DNA from: Acinetobacter colistiniresistens
Lineage (GTDB): Bacteria; Pseudomonadota; Gammaproteobacteria; Pseudomonadales; Moraxellaceae
Direction: 5' to 3'
NCBI RefSeq assembly: GCF_000413935.1
Contig: NZ_KE340380.1
Coordinates: 868,001 to 932,000 of the forward strand
Length of the DNA: 64,000 nucleotides
Of this stretch, positions 29,051 through 37,718 are shown one piece after another. Made by a program: the position numbers and the translations under genes. Position 1 is the stretch's first letter. Each line of letters begins with the position of its first letter. The notes beneath the pieces are model-generated. The model ran no database searches, was not told where the DNA came from, and worked only from the letters and a program-made list of their open reading frames with translations.

Positions 29051-30184
29051 TCAAGATTTAGGTGGATTCTGTCCACTATTCTCCAGAACCAAATGATTTA
29101 AACTCTCCTGCAATGCTCGTAAACGAGTGGTCGCTTCGGCACGTTTTTGCATGCCCTCTTTCTGAATTTGAATCACATCATTTACCGTTTTAATGAGGGT
29201 GTTTTGTACATGTTCAAGCGTTTCCACATCGATCACTGAACGCTGATTGGCCTTGGCAGTATCCACGGAGTTTTGATGCAATAACTCAGCATTACGACGC
29301 AATAATTCATTGGTGGTGTCATCAATCGCTTTTGCTAACTGCACGCTGTTCTTTTGCTCTTGTAATGAAATCGCCAGACTAATCTGGTTTTTCCATGCCG
29401 GTAACGTAATATTTTTAATGGCATAGAACTTATCCACCAACATCAAGTTATTCGACTGAATAATCCGAATCATCGGCAAAGTCTGCATCGCAGATTGTTG
29501 TAAAACCTGCAAATCACTGACTCTTTTTTCAAGGTTATTGGCCAAGTGATTAAGATCATAGATCTGCTGAGTGATTTGCTGATCTTGCTCTTGCGTGGTG
29601 AGTGTCGAAATCTGCTGTTGAATATCTTGCTGTTTCAATTGTCCTGCAGCGATATAAACACCCAGTTGCTTATATTCATCCTGTACTGCATCGAACATTT
29701 TATCTAATGTTCCAACACGTGCTTTTAGACCTGTTTGTGAACTTTCAATTTCTTTGACCAGCACATCGATTTGCTCTTTAGTCGTATTAAAGTGCTGATC
29801 AAAGCTCTGTTTGGCGCCTTTAAATTTACTCAGCAAGCCACCAAAGAAGCCTGAATTTTTAGACTTATTCAAAATACTTGAGGTATTGAGTTGTTGTGCA
29901 ACCTGCACCACTTCATTCAACTTTTGCCCTGTAGCATCTAAGTCCTTATTTTGAACCAAACTCAGTAATTCATCGGTATAAGTGGATGTTTTATTGGCAA
30001 TATTTTTGCCATATTCTGCCACTACAGTGGTGCTGATATCTGCCAGCTCTTTGTGTGCATCCATCACTTCAGCAAAATCTTGTGGCTGTAAGCCTAAATC
30101 TTTTAGGTTCAACTGCTCAAAACGTTGCGCTGTCTGAATTTCAGGCTCATGAGATACCTTGCTAAGTTCTGAATCTGACATCAT
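29051..30184 (-). CDS. telA: TelA/KlaA family toxic-anion resistance protein
   Basis: Soluble helical protein of 377 residues in the family named after plasmid tellurite resistance (TelA/KlaA). Chromosomal members are also tied to envelope stress and antimicrobial tolerance; the biochemical role is unsettled. Visible landmarks are GFFGGLLSKFKGAKQSFDQHF, a long coiled-coil middle (residues ~135-250) and the conserved MLVDKFYAIKNITLPAWKNQI. The start has AGAGGGAAAT before ATG at 30184. It is the middle gene of a tight operon (9 bases after the preceding stop, 30 bases before the next start). No terZABCDE gene is adjacent. Confidence 0.85.
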   Translation of the reverse strand: MMSDSELSKVSHEPEIQTAQRFEQLNLKDLGLQPQDFAEVMDAHKELADISTTVVAEYGKNIANKTSTYTDELLSLVQNKDLDATGQKLNEVVQVAQQLNTSSILNKSKNSGFFGGLLSKFKGAKQSFDQHFNTTKEQIDVLVKEIESSQTGLKARVGTLDKMFDAVQDEYKQLGVYIAAGQLKQQDIQQQISTLTTQEQDQQITQQIYDLNHLANNLEKRVSDLQVLQQSAMQTLPMIRIIQSNNLMLVDKFYAIKNITLPAWKNQISLAISLQEQKNSVQLAKAIDDTTNELLRRNAELLHQNSVDTAKANQRSVIDVETLEHVQNTLIKTVNDVIQIQKEGMQKRAEATTRLRALQESLNHLVLENSGQNPPKS

Positions 30185-30193
30185 ATTTCCCTC

Positions 30194-30979
30194 TTATTTC
30201 TGTAATGATTTTTTCAAATTTTGAATTAAATCTTCTCGGCTCTGATCCAGCTGATCCAGCTGATCCAGTGTCACTGTTGAATGAGACGCTCGGCTTTGTT
30301 CTAAATGATAACGCCATGCAGGAATCAAAACTTGCTGCGCCTCTTTAAAACGATCCAGAAGACTAAAAGATAAGTGCTGAGATAATTGCATTTGTTTCAT
30401 CGCAATATCATTGCTTGTTTGCAATGTCTGCAACGTATTGATCTTTTTAGAGAGTCGCTCAACAAAATGGTCTAGTATTTGCTGTTTCGTAAATTGAGGA
30501 TATTCTTTTAGGAACTCATCAGCAGCCTGTATATAGGCAGCCATTTGTTCTCTTACCCCTAGGGCTTGCTGTAAACGTGATTGGGACTTTTGAATCTCGA
30601 TCTGCAGTCTCTGGCTTAAATGATTCGCCTCATTGATTAAACGATCCAGATCTTTGACATACTTGACCTGCCCTGCATCATACTCAATATCAATACCTAA
30701 CCATTTTTGCAGCGCATTAAAACGGCGTGTAGCCAAATATTTTTTAGATGATGACAATTGCTGAATGATTTGAGCAATCACTTCACTTAATTGTTGATTC
30801 AGTCTAGGGTCTACGCCATTTAATAAGACACTTTGCGCCTGCACTAAGTGATCTGCATAATAATTGAGACGATGAGGATCATTGAGCAAAGGTAATAGGT
30901 CATTACGCTTAATCGCTAAAATATGCTCTTGATTAGACTCAATTTGCGATAAAGGTATTAGGTCGAGCGGTAGCGTCAT
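30194..30979 (-). CDS. Diverged TelA-like coiled-coil protein, first gene of the TelA operon
   Basis: About 261 residues from the ATG at 30979; a TTG at 31003 is another option and neither has a clear ribosome site. The protein is nearly all helical and has no signal peptide. Read beside TelA from the next gene, it shows the same landmarks in the same order: a coiled-coil middle ending in YIQAADEFL (TelA: YIAAGQLKQ), then SLLDRFKEAQQVLIPAWRYH (TelA: LVDKFYAIKNITLPAWKNQ). I infer a shortened, diverged TelA paralogue. Near its C-terminus it contains a 9-base tandem repeat encoding LDQ three times. Confidence 0.65.
   Translation of the reverse strand: MTLPLDLIPLSQIESNQEHILAIKRNDLLPLLNDPHRLNYYADHLVQAQSVLLNGVDPRLNQQLSEVIAQIIQQLSSSKKYLATRRFNALQKWLGIDIEYDAGQVKYVKDLDRLINEANHLSQRLQIEIQKSQSRLQQALGVREQMAAYIQAADEFLKEYPQFTKQQILDHFVERLSKKINTLQTLQTSNDIAMKQMQLSQHLSFSLLDRFKEAQQVLIPAWRYHLEQSRASHSTVTLDQLDQLDQSREDLIQNLKKSLQK
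30242..30268. repeat. Three tandem copies of a 9-base unit within a coding region
   Basis: CTGATCCAG is repeated three times without interruption at 30242-30268, inside the first gene of the TelA operon. It encodes three Leu-Asp-Gln triplets on the minus strand and changes length in frame if copies are gained or lost. Confidence 0.9.
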
Positions 30980-31101
30980 ATCAGTTGAAAATCGTAACAA
31001 CAAATAAATTTGAACATTCTTAGTTGTAGCATGTTCTCGCTATTTCGCATACTTAAATGTTGTTATGTTTTTTAAAAACTCTTGCCCTGCTATTCATGAA
31101 A

Positions 31102-31135
31102 AACCCTCTGAATTACAATGAATAAAGAGAGGGTT
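31102..31135 (-). terminator. Terminator after the AdeT-type gene
   Basis: The stem AACCCTCT/AGAGGGTT (31102-31109 with 31128-31135) has a T-run following it on the minus strand, downstream of the AdeT-type binding protein gene. Confidence 0.7.
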
Positions 31136-31158
31136 CATTCAGCCGATTAAGTCACGTT

Positions 31159-32151
31159 TTATTCATCATTGAGTGCACATTCAAAATTATTGGGACTCTG
31201 TTTACAACGCACCTTTTTCAAGAAGTTCATCATCTTGGGATCATAAATTCCAGCTTTGGTTAAAGCGATACGAGCTTCTCGCATCATTTTCATATAGTTC
31301 ACCTGTTCTTCTGGTGAAATATTCATCCAGTATTTTGCAGGAATTTCCTTTTCATATTTGGCAATAATATTAAAGGTACGTCCCAATTGCCCTGCCACCC
31401 ATTCACGTGATTTCTGCCCAAATCCTTCGGGAAATTTATCTTTTCGAATAATAAAGTTTGCCGAGATTTGTGTCAGTGGAAATTTTACAATTCCACCTTT
31501 ATCTCCCAACCCCTTATACAGTTCAAATGGTTTATAGGCGACGATTGGTGCAGGCACAATATCAATCTGGTGATTATTAAACTTTGCTCCGGCATTGGTC
31601 ACATCGACGGAGACCGCCTGAGCACCCACCTGCGCAACAAGCTTAGGCTGTGCTTCATCATAAGCAAATACCCCCACTTTCTTACCTGCCGCCTTTGCCA
31701 AGGTATTAATACTTCGATCTGCTACAAATAAATATGCAGGACCAATCGTTCCCAAACCCGCAATTTCATAAGGCCCATTAATCATATTTTTTGCAGCTTG
31801 TGGCTTAGACAGTAACTGATAGGCCAGAATGGCCGTTTTTAAATCGGTCAATGCGCCGATCGCATCTAAAGAGCCAATATATTTGTTGAACTGACGCCCA
31901 CGCAAACCACTGATAATCGCACCATCACATTGCCCAACTTTTAAATCCTCGGCGGCAACACGCTCATCCACATAGGCTCTTAAATCAATGTCAGCACCCC
32001 ACTTTTTAGCTTCGAGCGCATAATCCTTTGCCAATGCAAATGCATCACCCGATTTACCAACTGGATCAAAAACACAAACCGTCTGTTTGGCCTGAGTTGT
32101 CATTGCACATCCAAGTAGTGTCAAACCGATTAAACTATTTCTAATTATCAT
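31159..32151 (-). CDS. AdeT1/2-type putative solute-binding protein
   Basis: Periplasmic protein of 330 residues with a signal peptide (residues ~1-21, cut near TTQA). The mature protein opens KQTVCVFDPVGKSGDAFALA and contains KVGQCDGAIISGLRGRQFN. From memory this matches the Acinetobacter proteins called AdeT1/AdeT2 ('RND-type efflux' in many annotations), although they have no membrane helices and resemble TRAP/ABC-type binding proteins. I see no pump-like feature here. No permease gene is adjacent, so how it works is open. It lies downstream of the desaturase/thioesterase genes on the same strand, after a 169-base gap, so it may have its own promoter. Confidence 0.65.
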   Translation of the reverse strand: MIIRNSLIGLTLLGCAMTTQAKQTVCVFDPVGKSGDAFALAKDYALEAKKWGADIDLRAYVDERVAAEDLKVGQCDGAIISGLRGRQFNKYIGSLDAIGALTDLKTAILAYQLLSKPQAAKNMINGPYEIAGLGTIGPAYLFVADRSINTLAKAAGKKVGVFAYDEAQPKLVAQVGAQAVSVDVTNAGAKFNNHQIDIVPAPIVAYKPFELYKGLGDKGGIVKFPLTQISANFIIRKDKFPEGFGQKSREWVAGQLGRTFNIIAKYEKEIPAKYWMNISPEEQVNYMKMMREARIALTKAGIYDPKMMNFLKKVRCKQSPNNFECALNDE

Positions 32152-32320
32152 TTTTTTCTTCCCGATAAGATTTATTGTCTCTATCCTCCTCCATCACACC
32201 TGATTTATTTCTATTATCCTATGACAGGTTTTGCATTTTTAACAAATTTGCAGTCAATTCCTCAGTAATCGGATGCTGTCGGATTTTAATAAAAATTTTT
32301 GTTAATGAATAGCTTAATTT

Positions 32321-32740
32321 CTAAGCTTGACTTGACGGTAACGCATAAGTCCCGATCACATGTGCGACAGGTTCATCGTCATCAAGCGAATATAACCAGA
32401 CCTCACCCGTTACCAAAGTTTTCCCCACTTTGATTAATTTACATACCGCCCGAATATCACGGTTACCATTGGGTTTACGGAAGAAGTTAATGGTCATATT
32501 GGTGGTGACTGCCATCGCGACCAGACCTAAGTGCCCCATAATTGCAATATAGAGTACATAGTCGGCAACCAACATGAGTGTCGGACCTGAAACCGTTTGA
32601 CCAGGCCGTAAATCCCCTGTATCGACACGATAAAGGAGTTGCGCACCTTTCGGTGTAATTTCTTCAATCACACTTTTTGTCAGTGCTTGTGGAAATTCCT
32701 GCGCCAAAAATCCCTTAATTTCTTCTTTCGTTGCTGCCAT
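32321..32740 (-). CDS. PaaI-type hotdog thioesterase
   Basis: Small hotdog-fold protein of 139 residues, expected to hydrolyse acyl-CoA thioesters. SGPTLMLVADYVLYIAIMGH and VTTNMTINFFRKPNGNRDI match the PaaI/YdiI-like pattern, including the acidic residue in the long helix. It lies 50 bases downstream of a fatty acid desaturase on the same strand. A role in adjusting acyl-CoA pools is therefore plausible; substrate chain length is unknown. Confidence 0.8.
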   Translation of the reverse strand: MAATKEEIKGFLAQEFPQALTKSVIEEITPKGAQLLYRVDTGDLRPGQTVSGPTLMLVADYVLYIAIMGHLGLVAMAVTTNMTINFFRKPNGNRDIRAVCKLIKVGKTLVTGEVWLYSLDDDEPVAHVIGTYALPSSQA

Positions 32741-32790
32741 GCGTTTTTCAATCCCATATATTGTGTTATTTTCACTTTAAAATCAAAAAA

Positions 32791-33780
32791 CTATGATTTC
32801 TCTTCCTGATTTGAAAGCTCATTTAGTACTTGCCAATAGCTTGGTGGCTCTGAAACATGTCCACGTTCACGCAACATCTCATGCATTCTTGGTAGTTTGA
32901 AATAAGGTACCGCTGCCATTAAATGATGTTCTTTATGATAATTAACATGAATTGGAGCAACCAAAGTACGTGCAATATAGCCTGCTTTAGTCGTACGAGT
33001 GTTGCTCAAGGCACTATGACTACTTGGCATCCCTGCATGTTCTGCCATAGAACGCACCCGTAAGAATAATGGAAACGGAGTTAAATAGGCCAATACCCAA
33101 AGCGCATAAAGTTTAGGATGACCTGCCGCCCATAAGGCTGAAAATAAAGCCGCATTGGTTGCAATTGCACCCCCACTATTTTTTAAGAATGCTTTGGGAT
33201 AATCCATCCAATGTCGCCCTTCCTGCGAAATCCAGCGACGATCATTCGAGACCGTCCATTCCATTTTCTCAACATCCATCAATACACGCCCAACCGCAAA
33301 TTTAAACCCCGTCACACCAGACAAATCCCGCATAAATTTACGCATCAAGGACTTTTTAGAGGTTGGGAATCCTGTTACAAGGGAAAGGTCTGGATCATCC
33401 TCTGTTGAAGTTTTACTGTGATGGCGCATATGATGCTTTCGATATTTATGTAGATCATTCCAGATGGGTCGTGCACAAAGCCAATCGGTTAAGGTGTCAT
33501 TCAGCCATTTGGTTTTAAATAAACTTTGATGGGAGGCATCATGCATAATGATTGCAAGAGCCAACTGACGGCCTGCCAAAATCACCAAAGCGGCAATACA
33601 CATCAGTAACTTGCCCCAGGCAGGTAAATATTCCCAAGAGCTTGCAACCGCAGCAAAGGTTCCACCAATCACCGCCCAAGTTGAAAATACAGCCCAACTG
33701 CCATGCAGGTCTGATTTGCTCGTAAGCTCAGTAATTTCTTCCCGACTAAATAGGTCGCTAATCGCCACACGTGTATTCAT
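32791..33780 (-). CDS. Membrane fatty acid desaturase
   Basis: Di-iron integral-membrane enzyme that introduces a double bond into acyl chains. The ATG at 33780 (329 residues) follows GAGGGAAGG at good spacing; another ATG is three bases earlier. The three histidine boxes are present: HDASHQ, HMRHH (within HKYRKHHMRHHSK) and HVNYHKEHH. Two to four hydrophobic helices flank them. Regio-specificity cannot be read. A good promoter lies upstream, and a PaaX-like regulator gene ends 122 bases upstream on the same strand, which suggests local control of membrane lipid unsaturation. Confidence 0.88.
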   Translation of the reverse strand: MNTRVAISDLFSREEITELTSKSDLHGSWAVFSTWAVIGGTFAAVASSWEYLPAWGKLLMCIAALVILAGRQLALAIIMHDASHQSLFKTKWLNDTLTDWLCARPIWNDLHKYRKHHMRHHSKTSTEDDPDLSLVTGFPTSKKSLMRKFMRDLSGVTGFKFAVGRVLMDVEKMEWTVSNDRRWISQEGRHWMDYPKAFLKNSGGAIATNAALFSALWAAGHPKLYALWVLAYLTPFPLFLRVRSMAEHAGMPSSHSALSNTRTTKAGYIARTLVAPIHVNYHKEHHLMAAVPYFKLPRMHEMLRERGHVSEPPSYWQVLNELSNQEEKS

Positions 33781-33833
33781 CATCCTTCCCTCTATGTGTT
33801 CTATTTTTCTAAAACTACACAATTTATATTTTT

Positions 33834-33861
33834 ATTTTAAATTAAGTAATATTTCTGTCAA
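33834..33861 (-). promoter_or_regulatory. Promoter of the desaturase gene with direct repeats
   Basis: On the minus strand TTGACA (33856-33861) is followed after 16 bases by TAAAAT (33834-33839), a near-consensus sigma-70 promoter. The 9-mer AAATATTAC occurs inside its spacer (33846-33854) and again upstream (33883-33891), a possible operator pair. Confidence 0.6.
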
Positions 33862-33902
33862 TCTATTAAAATTAAATTATATGTAATATTTGTAATCAAT
33901 AT

Positions 33903-34700
33903 TTAATCGATTTGACCCTCGTAGAATTTCCGCCAAGATTCTAAACCGGTCTGATCCAATTGTTGCACGCTTTGCGCAAATTGCTCTCGAAGCTGTACGT
34001 CCACAAAACTTTCAGGCAGCAAAGGATCATTCATCAACAGTGAAATGGTCTGTCGTCCCAGTAGTAACGACTCTCGAGCAGCTTCCTCTAAACTCAGTTG
34101 ATGAACTGTCGATAGCCAAGTTTGAATCATATGGTTATATTTTTCATAGTTTTGATTTAAATTCTGTGTGGCCCACAATTTTGGAATTCGATCAACAGTC
34201 ATTGTATCGAAATGGCTAATTTGGCAAATTTTTGCGCTGGCTTCTAAACCAGACAACTGCAATTCAGAAAAAAGCTGCTCAAAAGAAATTACTAAATTAT
34301 CAGGACGAATATAGATCCCTTGTTCCAACTCTTTAAAGCCAAAGTGCTTTAAGGCCCGCTCCCGACGATTCAATGCAGTTCGATCAACCCGCCCTAACTC
34401 ACCAGTAAAAACACCCAGATAGTGTTGATTCCAGACTTTCGTTTGTTTGGTACCATGCTTACGGTTCAGCATCACATTGGCCCATTCATGTGACTGAAGG
34501 GTAAATTGATAGGTTCCACGTTCAATAGCCTCGATTACCCCATCGCCAGATAAACGCGTAACCGCAACACGAATACTATTTTCACTAATCTCAAATAGCC
34601 TTGCTGCAAGAATAATTTGCTTAATGGAAATCGCTCGTCCCTGAAGACCTAGCAATAAATCAATAATTAAGTCTCGAGCATTCATTTTCGCTATTGTCAT
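33903..34700 (-). CDS. PaaX-like transcriptional regulator
   Basis: Regulator of 265 residues. An N-terminal winged-helix region (residues ~8-75: IKQIILAARLFEISENSIRVAVTRLSGDGVIE) precedes a PaaX-type central and C-terminal region (LGVFTGELGRVDRTALNRRERALKHFGFKEL). PaaX itself represses phenylacetate degradation in response to phenylacetyl-CoA; no paa gene is present here. The adjacent genes are a desaturase and a thioesterase, so an acyl-CoA ligand is a reasonable guess. It is transcribed toward them, and direct repeats overlap the desaturase promoter. Start ATG at 34700. Confidence 0.8.
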   Translation of the reverse strand: MTIAKMNARDLIIDLLLGLQGRAISIKQIILAARLFEISENSIRVAVTRLSGDGVIEAIERGTYQFTLQSHEWANVMLNRKHGTKQTKVWNQHYLGVFTGELGRVDRTALNRRERALKHFGFKELEQGIYIRPDNLVISFEQLFSELQLSGLEASAKICQISHFDTMTVDRIPKLWATQNLNQNYEKYNHMIQTWLSTVHQLSLEEAARESLLLGRQTISLLMNDPLLPESFVDVQLREQFAQSVQQLDQTGLESWRKFYEGQID

Positions 34701-34801
34701 TGTGCTATCGAACCAGATCTGGGATGTAGAAGTGAAGAGGAAAAATTTTAGCGGAGAATCTCCCTTTCTGCAGTTGCCAAAAGGGAGATATTTTTATTTT
34801 T

Positions 34802-35602
34802 TTATAGGAACACAAACAATAAGATAATACCGAGCACGATACGGTACCAAGCAAACACACGTAAAGTATGGCGTTCAACAAACTTCACCAGTGCACTCAC
34901 CACCAACAGCGCTGAAAAAAATGCTGCCACAAAACCAACGCCAATATTCAACATGTTGTCTTGCGTCAATACATCCGCATTACGTGCTAAGTCAAAGACT
35001 GCTGCACCCAACATGGTTGGCATGGCCAAGAAGAAGGAAAACTCAGTTGCTGCCTTACGAGACAAGCCAGCAAACATCCCCCCCACAATGGTTGCACCTG
35101 AACGAGATGTACCTGGAATCATCGCAACACATTGCGCACAACCCACCAAAAATGCTTGCTTGTAGGTGATTTTAGTCGCCTCTGTAGTTTTATGATCAAA
35201 GTTCTTGGACTCAACCCAGAAAATGATTAAACCACCAATAATCAAAGCGAATGCCACTACAAGCGGGCTAAACAAAACACTTTTGATAAAGTCAACCGCA
35301 AAAATACCAATCACAACGGCTGGAATAAAAGCGAGCAAGACACTAAAAGTAAAATGCCGCGATTCTGCATCTCCACTAAAGAAACCTTTGACCAAGTCAA
35401 AGATCTTTTGACGGTATAGCCAGCACACAGCCAAAATTGCACCAAGCTGAATAACAACTTCAAACACGCGACCATCATCAGAATGAAAGTCAATCATATG
35501 ACCAAATAAAATCAAATGACCTGTACTTGAAATGGGTAGGAATTCGGTAAGACCCTCAATAAAACCCAAAAATAAGGCTTTTAAAATTTCAATATGTTCC
35601 AT
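34802..35602 (-). CDS. uppP: Undecaprenyl-diphosphatase UppP (BacA)
   Basis: Integral-membrane enzyme that dephosphorylates undecaprenyl pyrophosphate to recycle the lipid carrier of peptidoglycan and surface polysaccharide synthesis; overexpression gives bacitracin resistance. It has 266 residues with about eight hydrophobic helices. The catalytic motifs are intact: [15 protein letters not shown] near residue 16-30 and [14 protein letters not shown] near residue 165. Start ATG at 35602. It stands alone on the strand, with a hairpin of doubtful polarity downstream. Confidence 0.94.
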   Translation of the reverse strand: MEHIEILKALFLGFIEGLTEFLPISSTGHLILFGHMIDFHSDDGRVFEVVIQLGAILAVCWLYRQKIFDLVKGFFSGDAESRHFTFSVLLAFIPAVVIGIFAVDFIKSVLFSPLVVAFALIIGGLIIFWVESKNFDHKTTEATKITYKQAFLVGCAQCVAMIPGTSRSGATIVGGMFAGLSRKAATEFSFFLAMPTMLGAAVFDLARNADVLTQDNMLNIGVGFVAAFFSALLVVSALVKFVERHTLRVFAWYRIVLGIILLFVFL

Positions 35603-35728
35603 AACTTACTCAAAAGTACGTAATATAAAAATAAAAATAAATGGCAAGCTTACCCTGAAATGTCATCCTTTTATGTGACTGTCACGTAACGTTTTTACGA
35701 AAAATTCAGATGAAGATAAAAATGTCCC

Positions 35729-37609
35729 TTAAATAATCATCAGACTATTTTTCTTTTGCATTTGCTCGACCACTTCATGCGTATCAAAACCCAAACGCCA
35801 ATATAAAAGTGCTAAAACATCAAGTTCATCCTGCGTGATAATACGGTCATTCCAGAGACATCGTTCTGCAATAGATAAAATATTCAGACGATCACGTAAC
35901 AACAAACCCGAAACATCATTCAATATTTCAGCCAAATCGAGTGGCTCATCTGAAATATCAGCATAAGTTTGCATTTCATCTTCGGTCAGCAGCATTTGTA
36001 AGATACGTTCACGTACCTCTAACTGATTTGGACTATTAATCTGCTGCACATGCAATAGCGCATCAATCAAATGCACAATCTGAGATTTAATATCCTCATA
36101 AGCCGTAGGTAAATGCACAGGCATTAAATTAAGTTCTTGCTTGACGCGTTCCAGCAACAAGGCATCAAGCAGTCCAACCTCGCCATCTTCTTGAATAATA
36201 CAAGCAAGTTTGGTGAGAAACTGTCGGGCAATACTGGTCGGCATATGACCAATGTTTTTACAGGCGTCATGAAAAATCTGTACATGAATACGGCCATCCA
36301 GATTCAATAAAGCATCGACAATTGCATGACTGACTGGGGCTTCTTGAGGAATAAATTCACGATACTGGCGAATCATTAAAATCGCGACCATGACTTCCCG
36401 TGAGCCCGTTGCAGTCTGCATTGCTCTTTGAATTAACTCTGGGCGTTTTTTATTCTTGCGGACTTCTGAGCTAAGGGGTTTAATTGCATCATTTAAAGCA
36501 AAACTAATCGGTGACAAACGCAGTAAAGGTAATGGCTGTGGTGAACTCCACGGCATCGTAATATCAGCGCCCTCTTCCTCCAAGGAACGAAATAAACTGA
36601 ACAAGGGCCGATTACGAAGCTTTCTTAAATTTTCTAATTGTAGGTCTTGCAACAAGGTTGGATTGAGTTCATAAATTCGGTCTTTGATACTTGGATGGAT
36701 ATTCATCCAACTTTGCGGACTCAATGAATTGGCGAAGCACATATGTGAAATCGATTCAGAATAAGCACTATGAATCTGAGAGCCTGAATGATGCACATAA
36801 ATCCGCAACAAAGTCTGAATATTGGCATTATTGTTCATTAAACGCATGGTTTTCAGATCATTACGAAAAGTACGACCACTAAGCGTCAGATATTTAATAC
36901 AACGGGTAATCAAAATACCTAAACTTCCAATCAGCCAAATCACCCCGCCAATTGCAACAAAGATAGTCTCAAATTTATTCCGATAAGACGTAACATAAGG
37001 GTTATAACCTGCTTGCGCCAGCTTACTTCCCCACTGACTAAACGTCGTTAACCCACTATATAGAATTTTCAGCTTGGTATTTTCTACTGCTTCACCAGAT
37101 AAAATCTGGTTAAACTCATAGCTCAATAAACCATAAAGCTCAAGTTCATCCAGATTTTGTAATGCACCCCACGTCAGAATAATTACGATATCCTGGGATC
37201 TAAATCCTGCTGTTAGTGCATTCACGCCCACTTCATCAGGGAGTACATAAACCGCAGGTGTATCAATATCAAAACTTCTGGCAATCTGTTCGACCACTTT
37301 TAATGCGGTACTTTCTTCCGGAATACTTTCATCAAAAACCAGACGCCGCGCTTTAAGCTGTTTCGCCAGTGAATGACCACCTTCACGCAAGACATACAGC
37401 TCTACGCCAACCGACCAGAACAAAACAAAAAACAGTAAAACAATAAAATACGGGCTAAGAACATGCCACCAAATCGGTTGTGAATAATCAAAAAAATGAA
37501 CGACCAATCCCAAAATCAAATTGAGAATAAAGACGGTAAGTAACATCGCAAGAAGGCAAAAGCTGACTGACCATGCAATATTCTTATTTTCAATTAAATA
37601 ATGGCTCAT
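35729..37609 (-). CDS. M48-like membrane protein with degenerate zinc site and TerB-like C-terminus
   Basis: Protein of about 626 residues (ATG at 37609; a TTG at 37618 would add three). Two hydrophobic helices lie at residues ~12-35 and ~47-72, and another at ~212-235. The region between them follows the M48/HtpX layout, but the position of the zinc motif HExxH reads YEFNQ (residues 164-168 in ELYGLLSYEFNQILSGE). The later glutamate ligand also seems absent (RTFRNDLKTMRLM). SHMCFANSLSPQSWMNIHPSIKDRI keeps the family's substrate-side pattern. The last ~250 residues include two acidic helical stretches (EDGEVGLLDALLLERV; NDRIITQDELDVLALLY) that look TerB-like. I infer a non-catalytic relative of M48 proteases. 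It has its own upstream gap and is not in an obvious operon. Confidence 0.7.
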   Translation of the reverse strand: MSHYLIENKNIAWSVSFCLLAMLLTVFILNLILGLVVHFFDYSQPIWWHVLSPYFIVLLFFVLFWSVGVELYVLREGGHSLAKQLKARRLVFDESIPEESTALKVVEQIARSFDIDTPAVYVLPDEVGVNALTAGFRSQDIVIILTWGALQNLDELELYGLLSYEFNQILSGEAVENTKLKILYSGLTTFSQWGSKLAQAGYNPYVTSYRNKFETIFVAIGGVIWLIGSLGILITRCIKYLTLSGRTFRNDLKTMRLMNNNANIQTLLRIYVHHSGSQIHSAYSESISHMCFANSLSPQSWMNIHPSIKDRIYELNPTLLQDLQLENLRKLRNRPLFSLFRSLEEEGADITMPWSSPQPLPLLRLSPISFALNDAIKPLSSEVRKNKKRPELIQRAMQTATGSREVMVAILMIRQYREFIPQEAPVSHAIVDALLNLDGRIHVQIFHDACKNIGHMPTSIARQFLTKLACIIQEDGEVGLLDALLLERVKQELNLMPVHLPTAYEDIKSQIVHLIDALLHVQQINSPNQLEVRERILQMLLTEDEMQTYADISDEPLDLAEILNDVSGLLLRDRLNILSIAERCLWNDRIITQDELDVLALLYWRLGFDTHEVVEQMQKKNSLMII

Positions 37610-37678
37610 TTCTTTCAATGTAAGTTTTCCCGATTACATTGTTTCAGTTAAGGTTTTCTTAACCCCTATCATAAAATA

Positions 37679-37702
37679 AAAAAGCGGGAAATTCCCGCTT
37701 TT
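37679..37702 (-). terminator. Terminator after purF
   Basis: The stem AAAAGCGGGAA/TTCCCGCTTTT has a T-run on the minus strand just past the purF stop. Confidence 0.85.
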
Positions 37703-37718
37703 CTATGGATTAAGATGA

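Noticed and set aside
34757..34796. Hairpin ATCTCCCTTT/AAAGGGAGAT between uppP and the PaaX-like gene as a uppP terminator
   Set aside because: The good T-run lies on the + side, but both neighbouring genes read on minus, where only weak T content follows. I left it as an unassigned hairpin.
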